Assembly: GCA_964444835.1 (NCBI GenBank)
Contig: CAYUIT010000053.1
Location: 1-23,385, forward strand
DNA: 23,385 nt
Reading direction: 5' to 3'
Source: CADEED01 sp964444835
GTDB taxonomy: Bacteria > Pseudomonadota > Gammaproteobacteria > Steroidobacterales > Steroidobacteraceae
Numbering within the stretch: the first letter of the stretch is position 1; each line of letters begins with the position of its first letter. Below are positions 1-7,583 of this stretch, in pieces. The notes under the pieces were generated by a model, which saw only the letters and a program-made list of their open reading frames with translations, searched no databases and was not told the DNA's origin. A program made the position numbers and the translations under genes.

Positions 1-68
1 CGGCGAGATTCGAACTCGCGACCCCTTGCACCCCATGCAAGTGCGCTACCAGGCTGCGCCACGTCCCG
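1..68 (-). tRNA. tRNA-Pro (anticodon GGG), 3' end cut by window edge
   Basis: Reading the minus strand from 68, the acceptor strand CGGGACG is followed by TG, a D-arm GCGC/GCGC, an anticodon stem CTTGC/GCAAG enclosing the loop ATGGGGT, and a T-arm GCGAG-TTCGAAT-CTCGC. The anticodon GGG lies at plus positions 32-34, so it reads Pro CCC and CCU codons. The 3' acceptor strand and any CCA lie beyond base 1. The D-arm is typical of bacterial tRNA-Pro. A tRNA-Pro closing the thrS-to-merR cluster is also the order I recall from Pseudomonas. Here the M13 peptidase gene lies between. Confidence 0.95.
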
Positions 69-96
69 ACTGATTGATTAGGCCGCGTGCGAAGAT

Positions 97-116
97 GGGG
101 CTCCGCGCGCGACCCC
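97..116 (-). terminator. Weak hairpin between M13 peptidase gene and tRNA-Pro
   Basis: On the minus strand a GGGGTC arm can pair with GA(G)CCCC across a short GC-rich loop, just after the peptidase stop codon. No U-rich tail follows, so this is at best a weak or factor-dependent terminator, or a processing hairpin ahead of the tRNA. Only the base pairing is seen; the function is inferred. Confidence 0.25.
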
Positions 117-121
117 GAAGT

Positions 122-2143
122 TTACCAGATACGAACGCGCTGTTCGGGCGGCAGGTAGAGCTTGTCGCCCGGCTGCACGTTGAACGCTTCGTACCATGCA
201 TCGATATTGCGGACCACGCCGTTCACGCGAAACTCGCCCGGCGAATGCGGCCCAACCTGCACCTGGCGGCGCATGGCAGCCTCTCGATACAGCACGCGCC
301 ACACCTGTGCCCAACCAAGGAAAAAGCGCTGCTCGGCCGTATAGCCGTCTAGCACGGGTGCCGGCTTGCCTTGTAACGACAAGCGGTATGCGAGCAACGC
401 CGCTTGCAAGCCGCCGAGGTCGCCGATGTTCTCGCCGAGGCCGAGCGCGCCATTCAACTTGAGGCCAGGCAGCGGTTCGAAGCTGCTGTATTGCGCGACA
501 AGCTTGCCGGTGCGCTCTTGGAATCGCTTGCGGTCGTCGTCGGTCCACCAGCTACGGAGCACGCCGTTGCCGTCGTACTTCGAACCTTGATCATCGAAGC
601 CGTGGCCGATCTCGTGGCCGATGACGCCGCCGATCGAGCCGTAGTTGATCGCATCGTCCGCGTTCAAATCGAAAAACGGCGGCTGCAGAATCGCGGCTGG
701 GAACACGATTTCATTGGACGGTGGGCTGTAGTAGGCGTTCACCGTTTGTGGCGTCATGAACCATTCGTTGCGATCGACCGGTTTGCCAAGCTTCGCCAGA
801 TCGTAGTCGAACTCAAATTGGTTCGCGCGCCGCGCGTTACCCAACGCGTCACCCCTAACGACTTTGAGCTGCGCATAGTTCCGCCAAACATCTGGGTAGC
901 CAATCTTCGGCGTGAACTTGGCGAGCTTCTCTAGCGCTTGCTTGCGCGTCTCGGGGCCCATCCATTCGAGATTCGTGATGCGCTCGCGGTAGGCGGCGAC
1001 GACATTACGCACGAGTTCATCCATGCGCGCCTTGGCCGCCGGCGGGAAGTGCTTCTCGACATACAACTTGCCGACCGCCTCGCCCATCGCGCCTTCAACC
1101 TGCGAAATGCCGCGCTTCCAGCGGTCGCGTAACTGGGGCGTACCGGACAGCGTTTTGCCGTAGAAATCGAAATTCTCATTGACGAACGCTTCCGGCAGCA
1201 CACCGGCGGAGCTCGACAGCAAGCGGAAGCGCAAATAGTCACGCCAGTCCGCAATGGGAATCTGCCGCACGAGCGCCGACGTGCCCGTCAGCGTGCTGGG
1301 CTGCCGTACGATGAATTCCGTTTGCCGTTGCATCCCGAGGCCGCCGAGGTAACTCGCCCAGTCGATGCCGGGCGCACGCGATGCAAATTCCGCAACGGCC
1401 CACTTGTTATAGGTCTTGTCTGCGTCACGGCTTTCGACGCGCGTCCAATGCAACTTCGCGAGTTGCTCTTCCACTGCGAACACGGTCGCGGCGCGCTTCT
1501 GCGGCTCGCTGAAGCCCGCGAGTTGGAACATGCGCGCAATGTGCTCGCGATACTTTCCGCGCACCTCAGCCCAGTTTTCGGTGAGGTAGTAGTCGCGGTC
1601 CGGCATGCCGAGGCCGCTTTGGTTGAGCAGTACCGTGTAGCGATCAGGCTGCTTCACATCCTGCGACACGAATGCGGCAAGCGGCGTGCCCACGCCCATC
1701 CGTTGAAATTGTGCGAATTGGCGCGACAAGTCGCGAACGTTCTTGATCCGCTCGATGGTCTTGAAATCGGCTTTCAGCGGCTTAGTGCCGAGGCGATCGA
1801 TCGTCGCCGTATCCATGAAGCTCGAATACAAGTCAGCGATCTTGCGCGCGTCGCTGCCAGGCGCATGATCGGTGCGTGCGGCAACCGATTCGACGATGAC
1901 ACGCACATCGTTCTCCGCACGCTCGGCCAAGACATCGAAAATGCCGTAGCGCGCGCGGTCGCCCGGGATCTGCGTCGCCGTCAACCATTGACCACTCGCA
2001 AAGCGGAAGAAGTCGTCGCCGGGGCGTACGTCGGTGTTCTTGCCGGTTGCGTCGAATCCCCACGCACCGATGGCCGCATTATCGGCCGATGCCGCAGCGC
2101 TCAGCGTCAGCAGCGCAGCAGTCGCAACGAGTCTTAGACGCAT
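122..2143 (-). CDS. Secreted M13-family (neprilysin/PepO-like) zinc metallopeptidase
   Basis: This 673-residue protein cleaves oligopeptides on the M13 pattern. A signal peptide is visible (basic start, hydrophobic residues 4-16, probable cleavage after Ala-Ser-Ala at 20), so it should act in the periplasm. There is no lipobox cysteine. The zinc site HEIGH (His510, Glu511, His514) and the third-ligand motif GENIGDLGG (Glu571, with Asp575) are intact. The substrate-binding NAYYSP motif is at 469-474. The length matches bacterial family members. The usual C-terminal CxxW-type ending is VRIW here, without the cysteine. The ATG at 2143 is preceded by a modest AGG. It lies between the merR-type gene (84 bases upstream) and tRNA-Pro, and has no obvious link to translation. 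It could be read through from the operon or have its own weak promoter. Confidence 0.95.
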   Translation of the reverse strand: MRLRLVATAALLTLSAAASADNAAIGAWGFDATGKNTDVRPGDDFFRFASGQWLTATQIPGDRARYGIFDVLAERAENDVRVIVESVAARTDHAPGSDARKIADLYSSFMDTATIDRLGTKPLKADFKTIERIKNVRDLSRQFAQFQRMGVGTPLAAFVSQDVKQPDRYTVLLNQSGLGMPDRDYYLTENWAEVRGKYREHIARMFQLAGFSEPQKRAATVFAVEEQLAKLHWTRVESRDADKTYNKWAVAEFASRAPGIDWASYLGGLGMQRQTEFIVRQPSTLTGTSALVRQIPIADWRDYLRFRLLSSSAGVLPEAFVNENFDFYGKTLSGTPQLRDRWKRGISQVEGAMGEAVGKLYVEKHFPPAAKARMDELVRNVVAAYRERITNLEWMGPETRKQALEKLAKFTPKIGYPDVWRNYAQLKVVRGDALGNARRANQFEFDYDLAKLGKPVDRNEWFMTPQTVNAYYSPPSNEIVFPAAILQPPFFDLNADDAINYGSIGGVIGHEIGHGFDDQGSKYDGNGVLRSWWTDDDRKRFQERTGKLVAQYSSFEPLPGLKLNGALGLGENIGDLGGLQAALLAYRLSLQGKPAPVLDGYTAEQRFFLGWAQVWRVLYREAAMRRQVQVGPHSPGEFRVNGVVRNIDAWYEAFNVQPGDKLYLPPEQRVRIW

Positions 2144-2227
2144 AAGTGATACCTACAATTGATGAACATGTGACGCAACGGACCGCGAGCGGGCCGTCGA
2201 GGTTCCCGGAATGGGTGACGCGCGGCG

Positions 2228-2584
2228 TCAGCGCCGCAAGATCTTCAGCAGCTCTTCGAGCTCGATCCGCATTTGCTTGACGATCTGCTGGCTCTGGCTC
2301 ACATCGCTCTTGGCTTCTTCGCCAGCGAGCTTGTTGCGCGCGCCGCCAATCGTGAAGCCCTGCTCGTACAGCAGGCTGCGAATCTGGCGAATCACAATGA
2401 CGTCTTGCCGCTGGTAGTAGCGCCGATTGCCGCGCCGCTTCACCGGTTTCAGTTGTGGGAATTCTTGCTCCCAATACCGCAACACGTGCGGCTTCACACC
2501 GCACAGCTCGCTCACTTCACCGATTGTGAAATAGCGCTTGCCCGGGATCGCCGGCAGTTCGTCGTTATTCTTTGCTTCCAGCAT
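2228..2584 (-). CDS. Small MerR-family transcriptional regulator of the ihfA-adjacent type
   Basis: A 118-residue protein with a MerR winged helix-turn-helix: YFTIGEVSELCGVKPHVLRYWE at roughly 18-39, and the wing RRYYQRQDV at 54-62. A short C-terminal helix (96-118) could form the coiled-coil dimer. There is no effector-binding domain and only one cysteine, so it is not a typical metal or redox MerR sensor. Its ATG lies inside the 3' end of ihfA, giving a 20-base overlap in another frame with GAGG four bases upstream, which suggests translational coupling. A MerR-like gene directly after ihfA and before tRNA-Pro is a conserved arrangement in pseudomonads. The targets are unknown to me. Confidence 0.93.
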   Translation of the reverse strand: MLEAKNNDELPAIPGKRYFTIGEVSELCGVKPHVLRYWEQEFPQLKPVKRRGNRRYYQRQDVIVIRQIRSLLYEQGFTIGGARNKLAGEEAKSDVSQSQQIVKQMRIELEELLKILRR

Positions 2585-2867
2585 AGGCCTCGACTCGCGC
2601 TTTCAACTTTTGCCCCGGACGAAATGTCACTACGCGTCGCGCAGTGATCGGAATTTCCTCGCCCGTTTTGGGATTACGACCGGGACGCTGATTCTTATCA
2701 CGCAAATCGAAGTTACCGAAGCCAGATAGCTTTACTTGTTCACCATTGGAGAGGGCCGCGCGAACTTCCTCGAAAAACAAATCGACGAGTTCACGTGCTT
2801 CGCGCTTGTTGAGACCGAGTTGATTGAACAACGCTTCGGCCATCTCTGCCTTGGTGAGAGCTGCCAT
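2565..2867 (-). CDS. ihfA: Integration host factor subunit alpha
   Basis: A 100-residue DNABII-family protein that pairs with IHF-beta to bend DNA sharply in the nucleoid, at promoters and at recombination sites. The sequence shows the dimerisation helices (MAALTKAEMAEALFNQLGL onward), the LSGFGNFDLRDK strand and the beta-ribbon arm PGRNPKTGEEIPITARR with the intercalating proline. Length and motifs match the alpha rather than the beta subunit. Placement right after pheT, with a four-base gap, is the standard gammaproteobacterial location. Its last 20 bases overlap the start of the MerR-type gene. Confidence 0.97.
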   Translation of the reverse strand: MAALTKAEMAEALFNQLGLNKREARELVDLFFEEVRAALSNGEQVKLSGFGNFDLRDKNQRPGRNPKTGEEIPITARRVVTFRPGQKLKARVEAYAGSKE

Positions 2868-2871
2868 GCTT

Positions 2872-5268
2872 TTATTCTCGAAATGCCGCCCCTAGCGTCG
2901 CACTCAAATCCGCCCGGATAGCCGCCATGGTTTTGTCGGCATCTTCGTCAGTCAGAGTGCGATTATTTTCCTGAAATATCAAGCCTAAAGCGATACTTTT
3001 TCGCCCTGATTCTATGCCCGGACCGCGGTATACGTCGAAGGTCCGGACCTCTCGCAAAAGGCTCGACGCCACGAAGGTTACACGTTCGCGAAGCTGGCTT
3101 AAAGACACCGACTCATCAACGATGACGGCGATGTCGCGACGCACGCGCGGGAATCGCGATACTTCTGCGTATGTGGGCAGGCGTGAGGCCAAGCCCTCGA
3201 GCCAATCCAACTCGAACAAGATTGGTGCATATGTGAAATTGAACGCCTGCACGAGTGCGGGATGCAGTTCACCAAGCCAACCGACGGCCTGCTTGCCGCG
3301 AAACACGGTGGCTGCCCGCCCCGGGTGCAAACAACTCAGTGCTTCGGGCACAAACGTAAACGCCTCGGGCTCACCCGTTGCGGCGAGGAGACATTCCACG
3401 TCTTGTTTCACATCGAAGAAATCGACGCTGGCGCGTTCGTGGCTCCAGCGTTCCGCAGCGCGTCGGCCTGTCGCAATACCCGCGAGACGCTGACGTTCGT
3501 ACACACCGCCCTCGACGGACGCGAACACCGTACCGACCTCGATCAGTCGCACGCGATCTTGCTGCCGGCGCTGATTCTCGAGAGCCGCCTTGATCAAGCC
3601 CGGCCAAAGAGAAGCGCGCATCACGGCCAAGTCACTCGCGATCGGATTGGCGAGCGTTGGCGCGACCAGCGTTGGGAAAAGCTGTTTTTGTAGCGCGGGA
3701 TCGACGAAAGAAAAGCTGATGCTCTCGTGATAGCCGCGTGCCGCAAGCATATTGAGAAGCGCCTTTTCATCCGGAAGCGCTTCACGCGGCAAGCCAGGCA
3801 CTCGAGCACCGCGCGCTGGTGCTTCCGGGAACGACTCATAGCCGACGATGCGCGCGACTTCTTCGATCAAATCGGCTTCGATCGCGAGATCAAAGCGATG
3901 CGCGGCGGGCATCACCGACCAGCCACCCTCAATCGGCGTCGCCGCAAGTTGCAAACTGCGCAACACACGCTCGATATCGCTATCGGCAACGCTCCGCCCC
4001 AGTAACAACTCAACGCGCGAGCGCCGCAATTCGATCGCTGGTCTACTCGGGAGCCGCCCAGCATCTTCGGTAACGACGGTCGGCCCTGGGCTGCCACCCG
4101 CAATCTGCACGATCAGCGCAGTGGCGCGTTCGATTGCACGCACTTGCTGGGTCGGATCGACACCGCGCTCGAACCGCTGACTCGCATCCGTCACGAGCCC
4201 GAACTTGCGCCCCCGACCGGCAATGGCTTGGGGCGAAAAGAATGCCACTTCGAGCAATACATCTTGCGTGCTCTCCCGCACCGCCGTGCGCGCACCGCCC
4301 ATGATGCCGGCAAACCCCACCGCCCCGGCCTCATCGGCAATGACGAGCATGTCGTGACTCAGCGCGATCTCATTACCATCTAACAACGTGAGCTTTTCGC
4401 CGGGCTTTGCCCAACGCACCTCGATGCCACCGCGCAACTCGCCGAGGTCATACGCGTGCATCGGTTGCCCTAACTCGAGCAACACATAGTTCGTGACGTC
4501 GACGACGGGACTGATCGAACGAACGCCTGCGCGCCGCAGTTTTTCGCGCAACCAAGTTGGAGAAGGCGCCGCCGCGTTCACGCCGCGAATGATTCGCGAG
4601 ACGAATCGCGGGCACGCATCCGGCGCGCTCAAGCGCACACTCGCGCGGGCGTCGATTTGCTGCGCAACGGCCGGCACCTGCGGCGGCGACAACGGCTCGC
4701 CCGCCAGCGCGGCCACTTCGCGCGCAATCCCGATCACCGACATGGCATCGCCACGATTCGGCGTGACGTTTAACTCGAGGATCGTGTCGTCCAAATCCAA
4801 AAACGCGCGTACGTCGGTGCCGACCGGCGCATCGGCGGGTAACTCGACGATACCGTCGGACGCTTCGGCGAGGCCAAGCTCCTTCGCCGAGCACAGCATG
4901 CCGCTACTCTCAACCCCGCGCAGTTTTGCCGCCTTGATCTGCAGGCCGCCGGGCAAATGTGCCCCGACCGTGGCGAGTGCCGTTTTGAGTCCGGCGCGCG
5001 CATTGGCGGCACCGCACACGATTTGCAGGCTCTCGACCTCGCCCGATGCCAGGCGACGCCCCGTCGACACGCGACACACTTGCAGCTTGTCGGCTTGCGG
5101 ATGCCTGACCGCCTCGAGGATCTCCGCAACCATGACTCCCGTGAATGCGGGCGCCGCCGGCGCGATGCTCTCGAGTTCGAACCCGCTCATCGTCAAGCGC
5201 GAGCCCAGATCGGCCGCTTTCCACGGCACGGTGACGAATTCCTTGAGCCAGCCCACGGAGATCTTCAT
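2872..5268 (-). CDS. pheT: Phenylalanyl-tRNA synthetase beta subunit
   Basis: A 798-residue subunit (the E. coli protein has 795) of the cytoplasmic alpha2-beta2 enzyme that charges tRNA-Phe. The N-terminal region starts MKISVGWLKEFV. An OB-fold tRNA-binding domain follows at about 40-150, then the B3/B4 editing domain, where GFAGIMGG is recognisable. A B5 domain spans about 405-480. A catalytic-like core follows, then a C-terminal FDX-ACB anticodon-binding domain from about 705 (TYAEVSRFPRVRRDIAVIVD). The ATG at 5268 lies ten bases after the pheS stop codon, and ihfA follows four bases after its own stop, so the three are co-translated from one message. Confidence 0.98.
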   Translation of the reverse strand: MKISVGWLKEFVTVPWKAADLGSRLTMSGFELESIAPAAPAFTGVMVAEILEAVRHPQADKLQVCRVSTGRRLASGEVESLQIVCGAANARAGLKTALATVGAHLPGGLQIKAAKLRGVESSGMLCSAKELGLAEASDGIVELPADAPVGTDVRAFLDLDDTILELNVTPNRGDAMSVIGIAREVAALAGEPLSPPQVPAVAQQIDARASVRLSAPDACPRFVSRIIRGVNAAAPSPTWLREKLRRAGVRSISPVVDVTNYVLLELGQPMHAYDLGELRGGIEVRWAKPGEKLTLLDGNEIALSHDMLVIADEAGAVGFAGIMGGARTAVRESTQDVLLEVAFFSPQAIAGRGRKFGLVTDASQRFERGVDPTQQVRAIERATALIVQIAGGSPGPTVVTEDAGRLPSRPAIELRRSRVELLLGRSVADSDIERVLRSLQLAATPIEGGWSVMPAAHRFDLAIEADLIEEVARIVGYESFPEAPARGARVPGLPREALPDEKALLNMLAARGYHESISFSFVDPALQKQLFPTLVAPTLANPIASDLAVMRASLWPGLIKAALENQRRQQDRVRLIEVGTVFASVEGGVYERQRLAGIATGRRAAERWSHERASVDFFDVKQDVECLLAATGEPEAFTFVPEALSCLHPGRAATVFRGKQAVGWLGELHPALVQAFNFTYAPILFELDWLEGLASRLPTYAEVSRFPRVRRDIAVIVDESVSLSQLRERVTFVASSLLREVRTFDVYRGPGIESGRKSIALGLIFQENNRTLTDEDADKTMAAIRADLSATLGAAFRE

Positions 5269-5278
5269 GGCGTAGGCC

Positions 5279-6307
5279 CTAATTCGCCGCGAACTGCGCC
5301 AAGAAGCGCAGGTCGTTCTCGAAGAATGCGCGCAGATCGTTCACGCCGTAGCGCAGCATCGTTAGCCGATCGATACCGAAGCCGAAAGCGAAGCCCGTGT
5401 AGCGTTCGCTGTCGATGCCGCAGGCCTTGAATACGTTGGGATGCACCATCCCGCAGCCCGCAACCTCCAGCCAACCGGTGTGCTTGCACACGCGGCAACC
5501 TTCGCCGCCACAAAACACACACGAGATGTCCACTTCGGCCGACGGCTCGGTGAACGGGAAATACGACGGGCGCAGACGCATGCGCAAATCGCGCTCGAAA
5601 AACGCCTGCATGAACTCGTGCAATACTGACTTGAGATTCGCAAAGCTCACGCCCTCGTCGACTAACAAGCCTTCGAGTTGGTGGAACATCGGCGTGTGGG
5701 TGAGATCGTAGTCGCAGCGATAGACACGCCCCGGGGCGATCACCGCGATCGGCGGCTTGCCATGCAACATCGCCCGCACTTGCACGGGCGAGGTGTGCGT
5801 GCGGAGCAACGTGCCGTTCGGGAAATAGAACGTGTCGTGCATCGCACGCGCCGGGTGGTTCGCTGGAATATTCAGGGCTTCGAAATTGTGGAAGTCGTCT
5901 TCGATCTCCGGCCCGGTCGCAACATCGAAGCCCGCGCGTCGAAACAACATCTCAATGCGCAAGCGCGACTTTGTCACGGGGTGCAAGCCGCCGCGTACTT
6001 CGCCGCGGCCAGGGAGCGTGATGTCGATGCGCTCGGCCGCGAGCTTGTGCGCAATCGCCGCCTGCTCGAGCGCCGCGCGGCGCGTCTCGATCGCGCCCGC
6101 AACCCGCTCCTTCGCCTCGTTGATGCGTGCGCCCGCCGCACGACGTTCGCTATCGGGCAATGCGCCCAGCGTCTTGAGCTGCTCGGTGATCGCGCCCTTC
6201 TTGCCCAGCAAGCGCACGCGGATTTCCTCGAGCGCAGCCGCGTCCGCACTCGCCGCTATTTCGGCGAGCGCTTGGCTCACGAGTTGATCGAGACTGGAGG
6301 TACTCAC
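5279..6307 (-). CDS. pheS: Phenylalanyl-tRNA synthetase alpha subunit (GTG start)
   Basis: The catalytic subunit of PheRS makes Phe-AMP and transfers Phe to its tRNA. I chose GTG at 6307, giving 342 residues. From there the N-terminal coiled-coil aligns with E. coli PheS (LGKKG near residue 34). The further GTG at 6352 would add 15 non-conserved residues and sits in a strong hairpin. Class II motif 2 (DYDLTHTPMFHQLEG) and motif 3 (GFGIDRLTMLRYG) are intact. An insertion after SAEVD carries four cysteines (263, 266, 271, 274) as CxxC-x4-CxxC, a knuckle-like element absent from E. coli PheS but found in other proteobacterial PheS. The Shine-Dalgarno is poor; rplT ends 75 bases upstream. Confidence 0.96.
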   Translation of the reverse strand: MSTSSLDQLVSQALAEIAASADAAALEEIRVRLLGKKGAITEQLKTLGALPDSERRAAGARINEAKERVAGAIETRRAALEQAAIAHKLAAERIDITLPGRGEVRGGLHPVTKSRLRIEMLFRRAGFDVATGPEIEDDFHNFEALNIPANHPARAMHDTFYFPNGTLLRTHTSPVQVRAMLHGKPPIAVIAPGRVYRCDYDLTHTPMFHQLEGLLVDEGVSFANLKSVLHEFMQAFFERDLRMRLRPSYFPFTEPSAEVDISCVFCGGEGCRVCKHTGWLEVAGCGMVHPNVFKACGIDSERYTGFAFGFGIDRLTMLRYGVNDLRAFFENDLRFLAQFAAN

Positions 6308-6333
6308 GGGCGGTACAGCCGCGTCAGCTCGAC

Positions 6334-6365
6334 CGCGCCGCTGCGCTAACACGCAGGCAGCGCGC
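6334..6365 (-). promoter_or_regulatory. Stable hairpin between rplT and pheS
   Basis: On the minus-strand transcript, CTGCG pairs with CGCAG around the loop TGTTAG. The stem extends outward past a one-base bulge for about seven more pairs. It lies between the rplT stop and the chosen pheS start, where E. coli carries the pheM leader and attenuator. No Phe-rich leader peptide and no U-tract are visible, so a processing or stability role, or shaping of pheS translation, is more likely than tRNA-Phe attenuation. Pairing is seen directly; function is inferred. Confidence 0.4.
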
Positions 6366-6382
6366 TCGAACCTCGCGCGTCG

Positions 6383-6745
6383 TTACGCAACGCCCAATGC
6401 GGCCTTGGCTTGCTTGGCGATCTCTGCGAACGCCACTGGCTGATTCACGGCCAGATCCGCCAGCATCTTGCGATCGACTTCGATGCCGGCCTTCTTCAAG
6501 CCGTTGACGATCTTGCTGTACGACAGGCCGAACTCGCGGGCCGCCGCGTTAATTCGCGTGATCCACAACGCGCGGAACTCGCGCTTCTTCGCGCGACGAT
6601 CGCGGTAGGCATATTGGCCGGCTTTGATGACCGCCTGCTTCGCAGTGCGGTACACCTTGCGGCGAGCGTTGTAATAACCCTTGGCTTTGCCAAGGACCTT
6701 CTTGTGTCGGCGTCCAGCAGTGACGCCGCGTTTGACACGTGCCAT
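6383..6745 (-). CDS. rplT: 50S ribosomal protein L20
   Basis: A 120-residue, highly basic protein that binds 23S rRNA early in large-subunit assembly. The start MARVKRGVTAGRRHKKVLGKAKGYY is the diagnostic N-terminal extension, followed by the globular domain (FRALWITRINAAAREFGLSYSKIVNGLKKAGIEVDRKMLADLA). Full length for the family. It lies 19 bases downstream of rpmI. In E. coli L20 represses translation of its own operon; I did not identify the pseudoknot operator here. Confidence 0.98.
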   Translation of the reverse strand: MARVKRGVTAGRRHKKVLGKAKGYYNARRKVYRTAKQAVIKAGQYAYRDRRAKKREFRALWITRINAAAREFGLSYSKIVNGLKKAGIEVDRKMLADLAVNQPVAFAEIAKQAKAALGVA

Positions 6746-6764
6746 GTTCTATTCCTCGCTCGAA

Positions 6765-6968
6765 TTATTTGACGTTAGGCATCAGCTGCACGACGCGGTG
6801 AACGTCGCTCTTGTGCACGAGCGATGAACCGCCCGAGCGCAACTGGCGCTTGGTCTTGCGAGGCTTGTGGCCGAGATTGTGGCGGCGGCCCGACGAATAG
6901 GATTTGAACCCTTTCGCCGTCTTGCGAAAACGCTTGGCCGCTGCCCGGTTGGTCTTCAACTTGGGCAT
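6765..6968 (-). CDS. rpmI: 50S ribosomal protein L35
   Basis: A 67-residue basic protein of the large subunit. It begins MPKLKTNRAAAKRFRKTAKGF, has the conserved HNLGHKPRKTKRQLR segment, and ends in the usual short acidic/hydrophobic tail. Length is normal. An AGGAG lies ten bases upstream of the ATG. It sits between infC (90-base gap) and rplT (19-base gap), the universal order of this operon. Confidence 0.98.
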   Translation of the reverse strand: MPKLKTNRAAAKRFRKTAKGFKSYSSGRRHNLGHKPRKTKRQLRSGGSSLVHKSDVHRVVQLMPNVK

Positions 6969-7058
6969 GATCGAACTCCTGTTTGTAGCCCTGATCGCAA
7001 AGCGACGCGTTGCCGCGCGCCCGCTACAGGCGAATCCGCGAGTGGTTAGGCCCGCGGG

Positions 7059-7574
7059 TTACTTCTTTTTTGGCGCAAACATCATCACCATTTGCCGCCC
7101 TTCCATCAGCGGGTTCTGTTCGACTTGGCCCACTTGGGCGAGGTCTTGAACCAACCGATCGAGCAGCTTACGGCCGATTTCCGTATGCGCCATCTCACGG
7201 CCGCGGAAACGTAGCGTTACCTTGGCCTTATCACCCTCGGTCAGGAAGCGAATGATGTTACGCAGTTTGATCTGGTAATCGTTCTCATCCGTACCGGGAC
7301 GAAACTTGATCTCTTTGATCTGGATCTGCTTTTGCTTGCGCTTCGCGGCGTGGGATTTCTTGTTCTGTTCGAACAGAAACTTGCCGAAATCCATGATCCG
7401 CACCACGGGCGGATCGGCCTGCGGGGACACTTCGACGAGATCGAGCTCGGCGGCCTGGGCCATGTCGAGCGCCTCGAACCGGGTGAGTACGCCGACCTGA
7501 CCGCCGTCGGCTCCAATGACTCGCACCTTCGGTGAGGTGATCTCTTCGTTGCGCCGTACGCGCTTGGTTGCAAT
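7059..7574 (-). CDS. infC: Translation initiation factor IF-3, ATT start codon
   Basis: IF3 binds the 30S subunit, blocks premature 50S joining and rejects non-standard start codons. The coding region extends upstream of the first conventional start (GTG at 7526) into conserved N-terminal sequence (ATKRVRRNEEITSPKVRVIGADGG). The first codon of that block is ATT at 7572-7574, giving 171 residues, normal for IF3. AUU initiation is the known basis of IF3 autoregulation in E. coli. A perfect GGAGG (7589-7593) inside the last codons of thrS is 14 bases from ATT. An in-frame ATC at 7578-7580 would have 8-base spacing and is an alternative, also rare, start. The C-terminal domain motifs (IKFRPGTDENDYQ, KVTLRFRGREMAH) and the terminal APKKK are intact. 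Confidence 0.93.
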   Translation of the reverse strand: MATKRVRRNEEITSPKVRVIGADGGQVGVLTRFEALDMAQAAELDLVEVSPQADPPVVRIMDFGKFLFEQNKKSHAAKRKQKQIQIKEIKFRPGTDENDYQIKLRNIIRFLTEGDKAKVTLRFRGREMAHTEIGRKLLDRLVQDLAQVGQVEQNPLMEGRQMVMMFAPKKK

Positions 7575-7583
7575 AGCGATGCG

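Noticed and set aside
4493..5275. 260-residue open frame on the plus strand opposite pheT
   Set aside because: Antisense shadow in GC-rich DNA. The composition is Arg/Ser/Ala-rich with no domain, and pheT is certain.
5678..6349. 223-residue open frame on the plus strand opposite pheS
   Set aside because: Mirror of the conserved pheS codons, with no recognisable motif and no ribosome site.
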